A stretch of DNA of 64,000 bases from Tribonema minus (taxonomy: Eukaryota > Sar > Xanthophyceae > Tribonematales > Tribonemataceae). Shown piece by piece: positions 32,801-44,742 of the stretch. Location of the stretch: NCBI GenBank assembly GCA_017506865.1, contig JAFCMP010000514.1, forward strand, positions 744,001 through 808,000, given 5' to 3'. The translations under genes and the position numbers were made by a program. Within the stretch, counting starts at the first letter, position 1, and each line of letters opens with the position of its first letter. Under the pieces are notes generated by a model that saw nothing but the letters and a program-made list of their open reading frames with translations, was not told where the DNA came from and did no database searches.

Positions 32801-33439
32801 GCGCGCGGCGCGGCTATCGCAGTGGGGGGTAGGGTTAGGGTTGGGGTTTAGAGTGAGGGTTGGGCGTGGGTGTGCGGCACTTGCAGGCGGGGGTGAGCGC
32901 CGTGCAGCGGGGCCTGCACCCCACTTTTGTGTTGGTGGTACCTCGTGATGCAGTCTGCGCAGCGGTGATGGTGCGCATCGCTGCGTCAGTAAATCATGTG
33001 CAACGTGGCAGCGCTGCTGCATGCGCAAGCGGGTGTGTCCTTGGACGCGCAACGCCAGTGCAGTAGTATAGGAGTGTCAGCGCATTTGCTGCCCGCTTGC
33101 TCCAAATGCGGGGCTATCACAATGGACAACCCTATCAACACATGATCATCTCATGCCATGGCGAGGTCCTGACCCATGCACTTCGTTTCTTGAACTGTGT
33201 AAATATTGTGATTTGCTCATATCAGGTAAACAGCAGACGCAAACTACATGATGCAGGATGTCTTTGCATCCCACTTGCATGCCGCTACAGCATTGCTCAG
33301 CAGCGTCAGCGATGCTTTGCCTCATAGCGTGTGCGTCCCTCATCTGGCTTCACAAGCGTCGATGTTCTAAGCTTGTATGCAACGGCAATCAGGGTGCATG
33401 TGGCACTGACACAGAGCCATAGCAAATATCGCCACAAAT
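32801..33439. other. Convergent intergenic region with telomere-like tract
   Basis: This lies between the stops of RPAP1 (+) and the LRR gene (-). At 32826-32867 a degenerate TAGGGTTAGGGTTGGGG tract resembles an interstitial telomeric repeat. Nothing gene-like is seen. Confidence 0.55.
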
Positions 33440-34375
33440 TCATTCATTCATTTGTTCAATAGCAGCTTCTCTGGTCTTCTTAGTGCTACTACCGGGGCGC
33501 TGCGGCGCCACAATGGGGTTACCAATCAGCGTCACAACAACATTCCCCCCGCTCGCCCCCCCCGTCATCCTCCCCGTCGCCGCGTCCACCTCCCCCCACG
33601 CCTCCGTCCACTCCCGCGGCACCACGCTGATGCAGTTGTTGGCGAGGTTGAGCGCTGCCAGCCGCGGCAGCGCGGCGAGCTCCGGGCAGATGAGCGCGAT
33701 GCGGTTGCCGTTGGCGTGCAGCGACTCTAGCGCCACGAGACCGCCGAGCGCGCGCGGCAGCTCGCGAATGCAGTTGCTGCTTGCGACGAGGCTGCGCAGC
33801 GCGATCAGCGCGCCGAGCTGCGGCGGCAGCGCCTCTAGCGCGTTCTGCCGCACGAGCAGCGTGCGCAGCGCCGTCAGCGCGCCTATCTCCGGCGGCAGCG
33901 CGGTGAGCTCGTTGTGGTCGAGCGCGAGCGTCGTGAGCGCCGTCAGGCGCGCGATGGCGGCGGGGACGGAGGGGATCCCGTTGCCGGACAGCCGCAGCTC
34001 CGTGAGGCGCGTGAGCTCCGTGACGGGGAGAGGGAACTCGTCGAGCAGGTTGTCGTCCAGCCACAGGGTTTCGAGGGTGGACACGAGGCCCAGCTCCTGG
34101 GGCAGTGTCCGCAGCTGGTTTCTCCCCAGATTCAGGTGCAGCAGTGCGGTGGCGCCATTGCCCAACAAGCCTACGCCCTCGATGCTCGTGAGCAGGTTGT
34201 CGTACACGCTCAAGGAGCGCAGCTGAGCGAGTGCTGGGATGTTGTGGGGGGAGCAGATCACCCTCAGGCCGCCTTTGAACTCCCCCGACCGCCTCCCCAG
34301 TCGCAGCTCCTCCCTGGAATCCTCTCGATCAGCTAGGATCTCATTGATCTTGCGCAGGTCCTTCTTGATGAACAT
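33440..34375 (-). CDS. Leucine-rich-repeat protein
   Basis: A complete single-exon frame of 311 residues starts MFIKKDLRKINEILADRED. From about residue 50 to 255 it holds around nine 23-residue LRRs of the LxxLxLxxNxLxxLPxxIxxL type, for example ALTTLALDHNELTALPPEIG. A capping region contains VPREWTEAW, and the tail is basic. There is no signal peptide, membrane span or kinase/NB-ARC domain, so this is a cytosolic or nuclear scaffold of the short PIRL/LRRC57-like sort. It is likely a protein-interaction module; partner and pathway cannot be inferred. The 3' end faces RPAP1. Confidence 0.8.
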   Translation of the reverse strand: MFIKKDLRKINEILADREDSREELRLGRRSGEFKGGLRVICSPHNIPALAQLRSLSVYDNLLTSIEGVGLLGNGATALLHLNLGRNQLRTLPQELGLVSTLETLWLDDNLLDEFPLPVTELTRLTELRLSGNGIPSVPAAIARLTALTTLALDHNELTALPPEIGALTALRTLLVRQNALEALPPQLGALIALRSLVASSNCIRELPRALGGLVALESLHANGNRIALICPELAALPRLAALNLANNCISVVPREWTEAWGEVDAATGRMTGGASGGNVVVTLIGNPIVAPQRPGSSTKKTREAAIEQMNE

Positions 34376-37300
34376 GATCCCTTGTGCGGCCGCTGCTGGC
34401 TGACTTTCGCAGCGGCTCTTGTGCTATGAACTTCGACTTGTCCAAACCTGTTTGCACATGTCCGTCAATCAGTGCTGCTGTGGCTCTCTTTTAGTCACGG
34501 CTTTCCGTAGCTTGTAACACCTTATTCGCCAGCGCTTGATCAGTTGATCACCTCGCCACAGCTGTGCTCTACATGGCAACGACGCTTTGGCGGGCGAAAT
34601 TCGAAATCCAGTTGAAGTTGCAAGCTCGAGGTGAAAAGCACACAGAGAGCCTGTGAGTCCCCCTGCCTCTTGAGGTTCACAAGGCCTCCCAATTATCAAA
34701 TGTCAGGCAGCAGTGCTGGCAATGCGGGGCGGCAATGTAAATGTGCTCAACAGACATGAACTGCCTTTAATGCACAAAGAGGAGAAAGGTACTGCAGGCC
34801 AATGGAACGCACCTGTGCTGATTCCTAGGGACGAAGTCACTAGGTCTCCGTTTGCACATCGTGCAAAAGACCCTAAATCGCAATAACTTCTGAACTAGAA
34901 GCCTGTTTCTCATCCTGTTTGGTGCATGGTACAGACATACTGTTGGGTATAATGATGATGCAACAAATCTGCAGCAGACCATTTGTGTCATGCTGTGGGT
35001 AATTACAAAGCCTAAAAAACGGGGTTTATTTGGATTAAAAAGAGTTTGTCTGTCTCTGTGTGCACCGAAAACCCGATATATCGCCGGTATTCGTATCACA
35101 TCATGAACAGCTCTGGTGCTACAGCACAACGAGCGAGCAGTGCAGCGGAGGTCATGAGCCTGTAACAAGTGGTGAGACTTGTTCAAGGCGTAGGCGCGCA
35201 CAGCACGAAGGAGCAGCCGTGCGGCACAGCTCGCGGAGGACAGTCTGTGGCAACACAGTGGAGCTGCCTGAGGGAGGCAAGGCACCCTAACGCAGCACGC
35301 GAGAACTGTTGCCGAGCGAGGTGCAGCAACAGTCCTTGCTTCACGGTAAGCAGTGCTGAGCCACGTGTGGCACCAAGTGCTGGCGCTGACTAGTATTACG
35401 GCGAATAAAACGCATGGTATGGCGGGGAAGCAGCAACGTGGTGTGGCTTGTGAGCTGAGCATGGTAAGGCTCAGCTACACGTGTCTGCCAGCATAAGCCC
35501 AGTGCAGCTGTTGAGCAAGCTGTACCCATGGCGTGGGCTGCCTTGACGGACGGAGCGTGTCGTGTTGTGTTCCGACGATGGGCTGCTGCAGGCAAGTCCA
35601 AGTTAAGCTGCTCGACGAGCAGGAGGAGCACGGCACTGGTGATTAAGGTGACATGCAGGTATGCAGCAAATTGTGGTCGGTTGATTTGGCGACCCGTCAG
35701 CAACGAACCTCCATAGGTGGTGCTTGCTCAATGGCGACTGGCCTGGCTGGCTGAAGCTGGAGCCATGATTCAACATACAAGCCTGAGGCTTGCAGAGCCG
35801 CATGCTGTCAAATGAGGCAGTAAGCAGGCAGAAGACTGCGATCGATTGACTTGGCGACCCATCAGTCGTGATTTCATGGCTGGTACTTGCCAACTGTTTG
35901 CAACAGCAACTGGCCTGGGCTGGCTGCAGCTGAAGACATGTGCAACATGCGAGGCTTGCAGAGCTGTCAGTGCCTGCTGTCACACTGGGCCGTGTATGCA
36001 GTGAGCACGTATCAGGTTGCGGTCGGGTGAATTGGCGACTCATGAGCATTGAACTGCCATGGCCGGTCCTTGCCACCTGTTTGCGATGGTGACTGCCTTG
36101 GGCTGACTGCAGCTGAAGACATATGCGACATGCGAGGCTTGCGGAGCTGCCTGTGCATGCTGTCAAACTGGGCCATGTATGCAGTGAGCACGCAGCAAGT
36201 TGTACGCGGTTGACTTGGCGGCTCGTGAGCATTGGACTGCCATCTGGCAGCAGGTGCCTGGTAATGCATTGATGAGGCCAGGTGATACCAACGACGCACT
36301 GGTGTCAACAGCATCATGTGGTATGAGAGCAGCTGAGGCGCAGACTAAGCTGGCACAGCAGGACGTGTTAGCACACTTCTGCCACTGCCAAGAAACCTGC
36401 ATGGAGTAAGTGCATTCCTCTGGACAGTGTATGCGCTTGAAGCTACATGATGTGGTACATTGTTTTTCTGAACTCCTGCTTTGCCATGCTTGCCAACATA
36501 CACACATGCAGTGTGCAATGAAGCAGCGTCGGGTGTGGTTATGCCTTCAATAACCCCAAGCGGTGGAACAGTCATTACAGAACTCAGTGGAGTCGCGCAG
36601 CCCTTCATACTCACAAAATGGCTGCTTACCTGCAGCTCAACGTGGCTGACATTTGCGCTTGAAATCTCTCAAGTTTAGGGAGAAGGTTATCCTCCCGTAT
36701 TGTTTTGCAACCAGCTTTTGGGCATTTGTAGACATTGTCACATGTGCCGCCTCCTGTGTCCCCTGCTTCCTCTGCTGCTGTGCATGCATTGACAACGGTG
36801 TGCCTGTCTGCATGGCTAGCTTTCCAACATGTTTGCAATACAACAACCCTGACATCAAATTTCCACAGCTTGTGAGCAAACACAATACTCTTGTCGCTTT
36901 CTGTAGCGCCATGGTGCACTCTTATCTGCTTGCGTCCCTAGGACTCTCCCCCCGCCCGCAGGGCTATTATCGATGGATATGTGGGCCAGATGCCTGTGCT
37001 ACAGTGCCAGTGCTGTGGTGTACAACATCACTGGTGTACAACTCCTGGACAACACGTGTGTAATGCTGCTACACTGGCACCGAATGCTGCAATGCAACTG
37101 GCATGCATGCGCCTGTGCTGCAATTCAAGAGCTGCGTGACATGTTGAATCCTCCACCACATCTACTGAAGCACAGCAGCACGTCACCACAAAAAGCAGCT
37201 ACTTCACGTCGTTGCTGCATGCAGAACCAGAAACATGAATGGCGTATGTAACAGTAAAACGCACAATGCACAACAGCAAGCATCCGGTGCACAAGGCAGC

Positions 37301-37388
37301 ACAGCCAGTGACTCTGATATGACAGGAAGATGAGCACATATATGCTGTGCGTCGTACATGTACATGTGGTGCGCATGGTGCTGCGCAG
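34376..37388. other. Gene-poor region with repeats and spacer remnants
   Basis: Long minus-strand frames (for example 34767-35462) are Cys/Arg/Leu-rich with no domain character. A block near 34740-34790 (CAACAGACATGAACTGC) matches the spacer of the BTB tandem array, as does 37010-37130, so part of the region is decayed array spacer. The minisatellite is listed separately. Confidence 0.45.
35655..36245. repeat. Diverged minisatellite, ~175-bp unit, four copies
   Basis: Blocks like CGGTTGACTTGGCGACCCAT recur near 35675, 35847, 36026 and 36210, with conserved CTGGCTGCAGCTGAAGACAT and GAGGCTTGC(A/G)GAGCTG blocks between. Identity among copies is moderate, and divergence is spread throughout. Confidence 0.7.
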
Positions 37389-38870
37389 CTACAGGAGCTC
37401 GGCGCAAACGTCAAAGTTGAGATTGCCCGCGTCATCTGCCCAGCATTCGAACGCATTCAAATCCCCAGCAGCAAGGCCGACACGAAAGAAATTGGACCAG
37501 CCCCACCTTCGATTGTCAGCGGTGCCCTTTTGCACAGAGCGCATTATGTCATTTGTCCAATCCTTGGCAGTGCAGGTGACTATGACCTTGCGCATGATGT
37601 ATCCAGCAACGGGGCTCTTTGCACCCGTCGTTTGGTGAACATATAGAGCCATGCGGAAACCGTAAGCTATTTCTAGCCGAGCATCAACCTTGGCGACCAC
37701 ATACCACCGATACCCACCATAGTACATGCTGCCGCTGGTTGGCACGTGTTTAGAGGAGCGCTTCTCTACAGCCTTGCCGCATGCTGCAGCCACATCATTT
37801 AGAGACATGACGACCTTGAACTTTGCTGCCGTAATGGATGACTTCGGCCGCTCAAGCTCACGGGTGCCTGCAAGTGCCTGAGGCAAATTCTCCATCTTCC
37901 GCACCTCCTGCCATGCGGATGGCGAGGCTTTGCCGCTGCACAGCAGCGCAAGCACGGCCGGCGTCCACTGAGGGAAAAAATGTGTGACGCCGGCCAGGAA
38001 CCCGGTGTTCAGGTGCTTGAGCCGGATGCAGTTTGCCACTTCGTCAGGCACTTTTGCCAACCTGTGCTGCCGCGCCCATTTAGTTGTGAGCACCACTACC
38101 GTGCTTTCCGCTGCGACAGCAAGTCCGTCGTTTCTGAGCAATGCTACCAGTGCTGTTTCTGGCAGCCTGATCAGCTGCCTGCGCACCTGCTGGTCGTTCA
38201 TTGCTACCTCCAAGTCCCCTGCCCGCTCCAGCAGCGCCGTCTGTGCCTTCCTGAGATCGACGCGATCGCGCACGCTGTCAGGCGCTTCGTACACCCGCAG
38301 CGCATCATCCCGGGCTAAGCTGGCTTGCTGGTTAAGCCACTCTGTGGCCGCACACAGCATGATCTTGACGACATACGCATCCGCTAGTCGTGCGATGGCG
38401 AGCGCCCGCTCCACCGTCATGTCCTCTGCAGGCAGCTTCCCGTGATACATGCCCCACAAAACATCTTCGAAAGCGGCGACATCCGCTTCGTCGTCGAGCT
38501 TAATTTCGATGCGCACAGGTCTCTCGGCGCCAGGGTAGCTGATGACCTTGCTGCGAAGCACGCTGCTGTGCATGATGAGAACAATGCTATGTACATGCAG
38601 CCGCTTGACTCCCGGAGGCACTGCTTCAGGTTCGCTACCTCCGTTCTCTCCCTGCTTCCTGGCAACCTTGCAACTCGCCGCCGCCCCTCTCTTCCTCTTG
38701 CGGCTCGCATTACTCTCGCTCTCTGAGAAGGTGCCAACAGGCCCATAAGTGAGCAGTATATCAGAATAAGCTTCTTCCCCCCACATACGTGCTACTTCAG
38801 ACATCGCTTCTGCAGCTGCCTCAGATACTGCATTGGCAGGAGTTGCTGGCGCCGCAGCAGGAGCGCTCAT
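37389..38870 (-). CDS. BTB-BACK protein with C-terminal MATH-like domain (copy A)
   Basis: This is an intact single exon of 493 residues, ATG 38870 to the Leu-Leu-stop end. The BTB fold (about 30-175) is split by a basic insertion with a nuclear-signal-like SRKRKRG. Hallmarks are AYSDILLTYG, LHVHSIVLIMHSSVLRSKV, and ERPVRIEIKLDDEADVAAFE followed by YHGKLP. A BACK-like helical region (ERALAIARLADAYVVKIMLC, RLPETALVALL, LKHLNTGFLAGVTHFFPQW) follows. The last 150 residues (MYYGGYRWYV, KGTADNRRWGWSNFF, LNFDVCAELL) look like a MATH/TRAF beta-sandwich. Such proteins are typically CUL3 ubiquitin-ligase substrate adaptors. The order BTB then MATH is the reverse of the usual MATH-BTB. The paralogue at 43261-44742 has exactly the same length. 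Confidence 0.75.
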   Translation of the reverse strand: MSAPAAAPATPANAVSEAAAEAMSEVARMWGEEAYSDILLTYGPVGTFSESESNASRKRKRGAAASCKVARKQGENGGSEPEAVPPGVKRLHVHSIVLIMHSSVLRSKVISYPGAERPVRIEIKLDDEADVAAFEDVLWGMYHGKLPAEDMTVERALAIARLADAYVVKIMLCAATEWLNQQASLARDDALRVYEAPDSVRDRVDLRKAQTALLERAGDLEVAMNDQQVRRQLIRLPETALVALLRNDGLAVAAESTVVVLTTKWARQHRLAKVPDEVANCIRLKHLNTGFLAGVTHFFPQWTPAVLALLCSGKASPSAWQEVRKMENLPQALAGTRELERPKSSITAAKFKVVMSLNDVAAACGKAVEKRSSKHVPTSGSMYYGGYRWYVVAKVDARLEIAYGFRMALYVHQTTGAKSPVAGYIMRKVIVTCTAKDWTNDIMRSVQKGTADNRRWGWSNFFRVGLAAGDLNAFECWADDAGNLNFDVCAELL

Positions 38871-40395
38871 ATGCGCCGCCCTGCACGGCTCGCTTGTCGT
38901 GGCTGCTTGTTGCGTTGCGGCAAGGCAGCTTTTCACGATCAAGACGCGTGGCCTGCTCTTCTCCCACACGGCACAACTGATATTTTAAATTTTTATATGC
39001 AACGAACCTCAACTTGACCTTGAAGTTGCATTCAACACTTTGTTTCTTTTTTTTTAATTTAGAAAGAAAAAAATGCATGCGCATTTCCTGCCGTAATGTC
39101 AGAGTATATGGGAGCCGGTGGTGCCCCATACCAACACTTGACTGTGGCTGTTTCACCTTGATTTTTTTGACCCCAAGGTTTCACTGCATGCCTGTGAGCT
39201 GCGCCCAGAGGAAATGATGTCATGCATGGACTCGACATCGAATTTCATCACAAGGTACCTGGCAATTTCTGTTGAGAGAGTATCTTGGCTCTTATTGAGC
39301 AGCGCACGCGTGCATGATCAGCTGCTGGACGCTCTGCGTCGAGCACCACTCAGCCTGGGTGCATCAGTATATAGGCCACAACGATCGTTCGAAGGACTTC
39401 GAAGAGGCAACTTTAACTTTCACTGGCTCATTTGACGCGATGCTGGACAAAACGGCTTTGTCTAGCGCCATCAGTATCATCCTCATGTGCCACATGTATT
39501 ATGCTTTCTGTCTACATGTAGCAATGGCTGCCAGTGCAGGCAAAATAACGCTGGTGACATTGGCACAGCGTTGAAGCAAGAAAGAGACCTGTAGGAGCAG
39601 GTGATCCTGGCAACGTCACAATGCACATGCGCATGGGTGCTCACTAGTTGACACATCTTATTTGCGGCGCCGGGAAGGCACTCATACTATAGTACTCTGC
39701 TGCTGCTGCATCAATTTGGTAGCAGTGCTCAGCATGCACTGAAGCAATCACAGCGCTCAGCCCAGCAAGGCAGTTGCTGGCGCGTACATGTAAATGAACG
39801 CAGAGGATGTCCCATGCAGCTGCGGAGGCACAATGCTGACGGCGGAAGACCGTTGAATTGCACATATGGAAGTGCTCAGCGGACATGAACTGCACTGAGC
39901 GCACACAAAGGAAAAAACTGACTGCAGCAAACGCAATACACCAGGTCCTGTGCTACTGCCCTAGTAAGCAGCGTTTGCCATGCGGTGCTTACCAATCGCG
40001 TATGCGTGCCGCCAGCTGCATGTCAGAGCTTTGGGAATAATACAAAATGTGGACAACACATGTGCAATACTGCTATGCTGGCATTAGACACCGCACTGAG
40101 GCCAGGCTTTGTGCATGCATCTGTCACATGGTGCTGCCATTCATGTAGGCTGCATGCGTTCAAGTTGGCGAATCCCCCACTACATCAGTAGTATTTGCAT
40201 ATTATTGCAATGAGCAGGCGAGACAGCGACAGCGTAGTGCATGCAGTGCCAGAAAAACGCATGGCATACGTACAACTCGTCGCACGCAAACAAGCATAGT
40301 GCATAGGCCATTATGGCAGAGCCAGTAAATGTCAACTCACAGACGGCTGCATGGACGCTGTGCATTCAGTAAGAGGTGTGCATCGCGCTGCGCGG

Positions 40396-41861
40396 CTACA
40401 CGAGCTCGACGTCAACATCAAAGTTGAGATTGCCTGCGTCATCTGCCCAGCGTTCGTACGCGGCAGCATCCCAGGCAGGAAGCTTGACCCCAAGGAAATT
40501 GGGCCAGCCCCATCCCAGATTGTCAGCTGTGCCTCTCTGAAAGGAGCGCTCTCTGTTGTTCGTTCGATCGTTGGCAACGCAGGTGACTACATACTTGCTA
40601 ATGACATATCCGGCAATGGGGCTCTTTGCACCCGTCGACTGGTTAACATGTAGCGTCATGCTGTACAGATGAGCGTGTCCTGCCAGCGCGGCAACCTTGG
40701 CGCGTACATACCACCGGTACCCACCATAAAACATGCCTCCGCTGGTCGTCACCTCTTGAGTGGAACGCTTCTCTACAGCTTTGCCGAATGCATCCGCCAG
40801 ATCATTCAGAGATACGACAGCCTTGGACTTCGCTGCCGTGATGGACGATTTTGGCCGCTCAAGCTCGCTAGTACCTGCAACTACCTGTGACGCGTTCAGC
40901 ATCTTCCGCACATCCTGCCAGCCGGATGAGGAATGCTTGCCGACGCACAGCAGCGCAACGACATTGGCTGTCCACTGAGGGAACCAAAGTGTGGCGCCCC
41001 TAGGTACCCGCTGTTGAGGTGCTTGAGCCGGATGCAGCATGCCACTGCGTCAGGCACCGATGCTAACCCGTGCTTCTGTGCCCATATGATGGTGAGCGCC
41101 ACAACAGTGCTTTCCGCCGCAACAGCAAGTTGGTCGTCGCTGAGCAATGCCACCAGCGCTGTTTCTGGCAGCTTGACCAATTGCTTGCATACCTGCTCGT
41201 CGTTCATTGCAACCTCCAGAACCCCTGCCCGCTCCAGCATCGCCGTCTGTGCCTTCTTGAGGTCAAGGCGTTCGCGCACGCTGTCAGGCGCTTCGTACAC
41301 CCTCAGCGCATCATCCCAGGCTAGGCTGGCTTGCTGGTTGAGCCACTCGGTGGCCGCACACAGCATGATCTTGACGTCGTAAGCATCCGCCAGTCGTGCG
41401 ATGGCCAGCGCCCGCTCCACCGTCATGTCCTCTGCAGGCAGCTTCCCGTGGTACATGCCCCACAAAACACCCTCGAAAGCGGCGACATCCGCTTCGTCGT
41501 CGAGCTTGATTTCGATGCGCACGGGCCTCTCGGCGCCAGGGTAGCTAATGACCTTGCTGCGGAGCACGCTGCTGTGCATGATGAGAACTGTGCTATGAAC
41601 ATGCAACAGCTCGACTCCCGGACGCAATAATTCAGGTTCGCCAGCCGCGTTCTCTCCTGCTTCAGCCTTGCTACTCGCCCCTCTTTTCCTCTTCCGGCTT
41701 GCATTACTCTCGCTCTGTGAGAAAGCATCAACACGCCCTAAAGTGAGCACAATATCAGAATAAGCTTCTTCCCCCCACAGACGTGCTACCTCAAACACTG
41801 CATCTGCAGCTGCCTGAGTTATTTCACTGGCAGGAGCTGCCGGCGCCGCAGGAGCGCTTAT
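40396..41861 (-). pseudogene. Broken BTB-BACK-MATH copy B
   Basis: It is colinear with copies A and C but carries two lesions. The codon matching their initiator ATG is ATA (41859-41861), with no nearby in-frame ATG replacement. A one-base deletion at about 41000, just before the FPQWTANVVALL segment, shifts the frame. Downstream of the shift the frame is open to a normal end. Basic insertion, BTB, BACK and MATH-like parts are all still recognisable, so inactivation is recent. A sequencing error could explain the frameshift but not also the start loss. Confidence 0.75.
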
Positions 41862-43260
41862 ATGCGCCGCCCTGCAAGGCTCGCTAGTCGTGGCTTCTTG
41901 TTGCGCTGCGGCAATGCAGCTTGTCGCCTTTTCAATGATCAAGACGAGCCAAGATGCCTCCTCCCACGGAAGTCACAACACATGCTCTTCAAGTTGAAGT
42001 TTCACGGTTGCTGAAATTATGGCTTGATTCCTGCCCGTGGAGTGCGGGTATATATCCGGTGTGGTGCCCTATATCCAACACTTGACTGTGGCTGTCTCAC
42101 TGCATGCCTGTGAGCTGCACCCAGGAGAAATGATGTCATGCGTGGGGACACGACATCGAAATTCATCGTGATCACAAGGTGCTGGCAATCTCTGTTGAGA
42201 GAGTATCTTGGCTCTTATTGAGCAGCGCACGCATGCAGTCTTCTCAAAGCAATGTCATGCTGTGTTCAGCTGCTGGACGCTCTGCGTCGAGCACTACTCA
42301 AGCATTGGTGCCATCAGTAGTAGCAAGATGGAAGACTCAACAAGGCAGTTTCAACTTGCACTCTTTTTTGCAGACGGCACTTCTTTGTCCAGCACCAACG
42401 TTGGCACCGGTACCAACCTCACGTGCAAAATGAATGGTTTGAAATAATTCGATTTACAGCAATGGCTGCCAGTGCAGGCAAAATACCGCTGGTGACATTG
42501 GTGAGAAACCTGTAGGAGCAGGCGATCCTGGCGACACCGCCATGCACATGCGCATGGGTGCTCACTAGGTGATACATCGTATTTGCGGCGCCGGGAAGGC
42601 ATATCCTCTGCATTGGTAGCAGTGCTCAACATGCACTGAACTTGAAGCGACCACAGCGCTCAGCCCAGCAAGGCAGCACGTTTGGAATATGCACAATGTG
42701 TCATGTGCGCAGAGGACGTTCCATGCAGCCGCGAGGCACAATGCTGACGATGGGAGACCGGAGAGATGTGCATATGGAAGTGCTCAGCAGACATGAACTC
42801 CACTGAGCGCACGCAAAGGGAAAAAACTGACTGCAGCAAACGCAATGCACCCGTGCCACTGCCACTGTCGCAAGCAGCGTATGCCAAACAGTGCTCACCA
42901 CTTCGTGTGGCCAGCAGCACGGTTGAAATGGGAACAGGATATCAAAACATATGCAATGCTGCTACGCTGGAACCGGACACCGCACGCAGCCCAGGCTTTA
43001 GGCCTGCGTCACATGGTGCTGCCATTCGTGTACGCTGCATGCCGACTTCATGCTGGTGAATCCCCCACAATCAGCAGGCGGGTACATCGACAGCGTGGTG
43101 CATGCAGTGCCAGAAAAACGCATGGCATGCCGACAACGCACCGTACATGAACAAGCCTAGTGCCTACGCCAATATGGCAGCAGAGCCAGTGACTCTCAAC
43201 TCACGAACAGACCGGATAGGTGCTGTGCATTGTACATGAGGCATGCATCGCGCTGCGCGG

Positions 43261-44742
43261 CTACAGCTCGGCGCAAACCTCAAAGTTGAGGTTGCCCGCG
43301 TCATCTGCACAGCGTTCGAACACATTCGAATCCCAGGCAGCAAGACTGATCTCAAAGAAATCGGTCCAGCCCCATCCTAAATTGCCGGCTGTGCCTTTCT
43401 GAGTAGAGAACTCTTTGTTGTGCGCATGATCCTTGGCAGTGCAGGCGACCGCAATGTTGCGCTCGACAAATCCACCAGTGGAGCTGTTTGCGCTCACAGT
43501 TTGGAGAATATGCACATCTACGAAGTAATGGGAAGATGCATCGGGGTCAGGTCGGACTGTTGCTTCTAAGCGCCAGCAATACCCACCATAGTACGTGCCG
43601 CTGCTGGTCAGCACCTCTTGTATAAATTGCTTCTCTACAGCGTTGCCGAAAGCTGCTGCCACATTAATTAAGGACATAACAACCTTGAACTTTGCTGCCG
43701 TGATGGATGACTTCGGCCGCTCAAGCTGACTGGCACGTACGAGTACCTGTGGCGCGTTCAGCATTGTCCGCACATCCTGCCATGCAGATGACAAATGCTT
43801 GCCGACGCACACCAGCGCAACGACATCAGCTGTCCACCGAGGGAAGAAATGCGTGACGCCTGCCAGGTACCCGCTGTGAAGGTGCTTGAGCCGGATGCAG
43901 TTTGCCATTTGGTCGGGCACTTTTGCCAACCTGCGCTGCTGCGCCCACTTGATGGTGAGCGCCACGACCGTGCTTTCTGCTGCGACAGCGAGTCGTTCAT
44001 CGCTGAGCAGTGCCACCAGCGCTGTTTCTGGCAGCTCAATTAACTGCGTGCGTACCTGCTCGTCGTTCATTGCAACCTCCAGGTCCCCTGCCCGCTCCAG
44101 CATCGCCGTTGTCGCCTTCCCCAGGTCGAGGCGATCGCGCACGCTGACAGGTGCATGGCACACGCGCAGCGCATCATCCCAGGCCAGGCTGGCTTGCTGG
44201 TTGAGCCACTCGATGGCGGCCCACAGCACGATGTTGACGACGTAAGCATCCGCTAGCCGGGCGATGGCCAGCGCCCGCCCCACCGTCATGTCCTCTGCAG
44301 GCAGCTTCCCCCCGTGATACATGCCCCACGAAACATCCTCGAAAGCGGCGACATCCGCTTCGTCGTCGAGCTTTATTTCGATGCGCACAGGTCTCTCGGC
44401 GCCAGGGTAGCTAATGACCTTGCTGCGGAGCACACTGCTGTGCATGATGAGAATTGTGCTATGAACATGCAGCCGCTTGACTTCCGGAGGCACTGGTTCA
44501 GGTTCGCTAGCTGCGTTCGCTCCCTGCTTCATGGCAGCAGCGTTGCTACTCGCCGCCCCTCTCTTTCTCTTGCGGCTCGCATTAGTGTCGCTCTCTGAGA
44601 AGGCATCAACAGGCCCAAAAGTTAGCACGACATCAGAATAAGCTTTTTGCCCCCATAGACTTGCTACTTCAGACAGTGCTTCTGCAGCTGCCTGAGCTAC
44701 TCCACTGACAGGTGCTGCTGGCGCCGCGGGAGAGGCGCTCAT
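43261..44742 (-). CDS. BTB-BACK protein with C-terminal MATH-like domain (copy C)
   Basis: This is an intact 493-residue single exon starting MSASPAAPAAPVSG. Architecture is the same as copy A: BTB with an inserted SRKRKRG basic patch, a BACK-like helical middle, and a C-terminal MATH-like sandwich (MYYGGY-equivalent TYYGGYCWRL, GNLGWGWTDFFEISL, GNLNFEVCAEL). An extra Gly lies in the YHGGKLP segment. The C-terminal domain is more diverged from A and B than the BTB part, suggesting faster change in the presumed substrate-recognition domain. The role is inferred as a CUL3 adaptor. Confidence 0.75.
   Translation of the reverse strand: MSASPAAPAAPVSGVAQAAAEALSEVASLWGQKAYSDVVLTFGPVDAFSESDTNASRKRKRGAASSNAAAMKQGANAASEPEPVPPEVKRLHVHSTILIMHSSVLRSKVISYPGAERPVRIEIKLDDEADVAAFEDVSWGMYHGGKLPAEDMTVGRALAIARLADAYVVNIVLWAAIEWLNQQASLAWDDALRVCHAPVSVRDRLDLGKATTAMLERAGDLEVAMNDEQVRTQLIELPETALVALLSDERLAVAAESTVVALTIKWAQQRRLAKVPDQMANCIRLKHLHSGYLAGVTHFFPRWTADVVALVCVGKHLSSAWQDVRTMLNAPQVLVRASQLERPKSSITAAKFKVVMSLINVAAAFGNAVEKQFIQEVLTSSGTYYGGYCWRLEATVRPDPDASSHYFVDVHILQTVSANSSTGGFVERNIAVACTAKDHAHNKEFSTQKGTAGNLGWGWTDFFEISLAAWDSNVFERCADDAGNLNFEVCAEL

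Noticed and set aside
34767..35462. 231-codon minus-strand frame
   Set aside because: Cys/Arg/Leu-rich with no domain, non-ATG start, and located in decayed repeat DNA.
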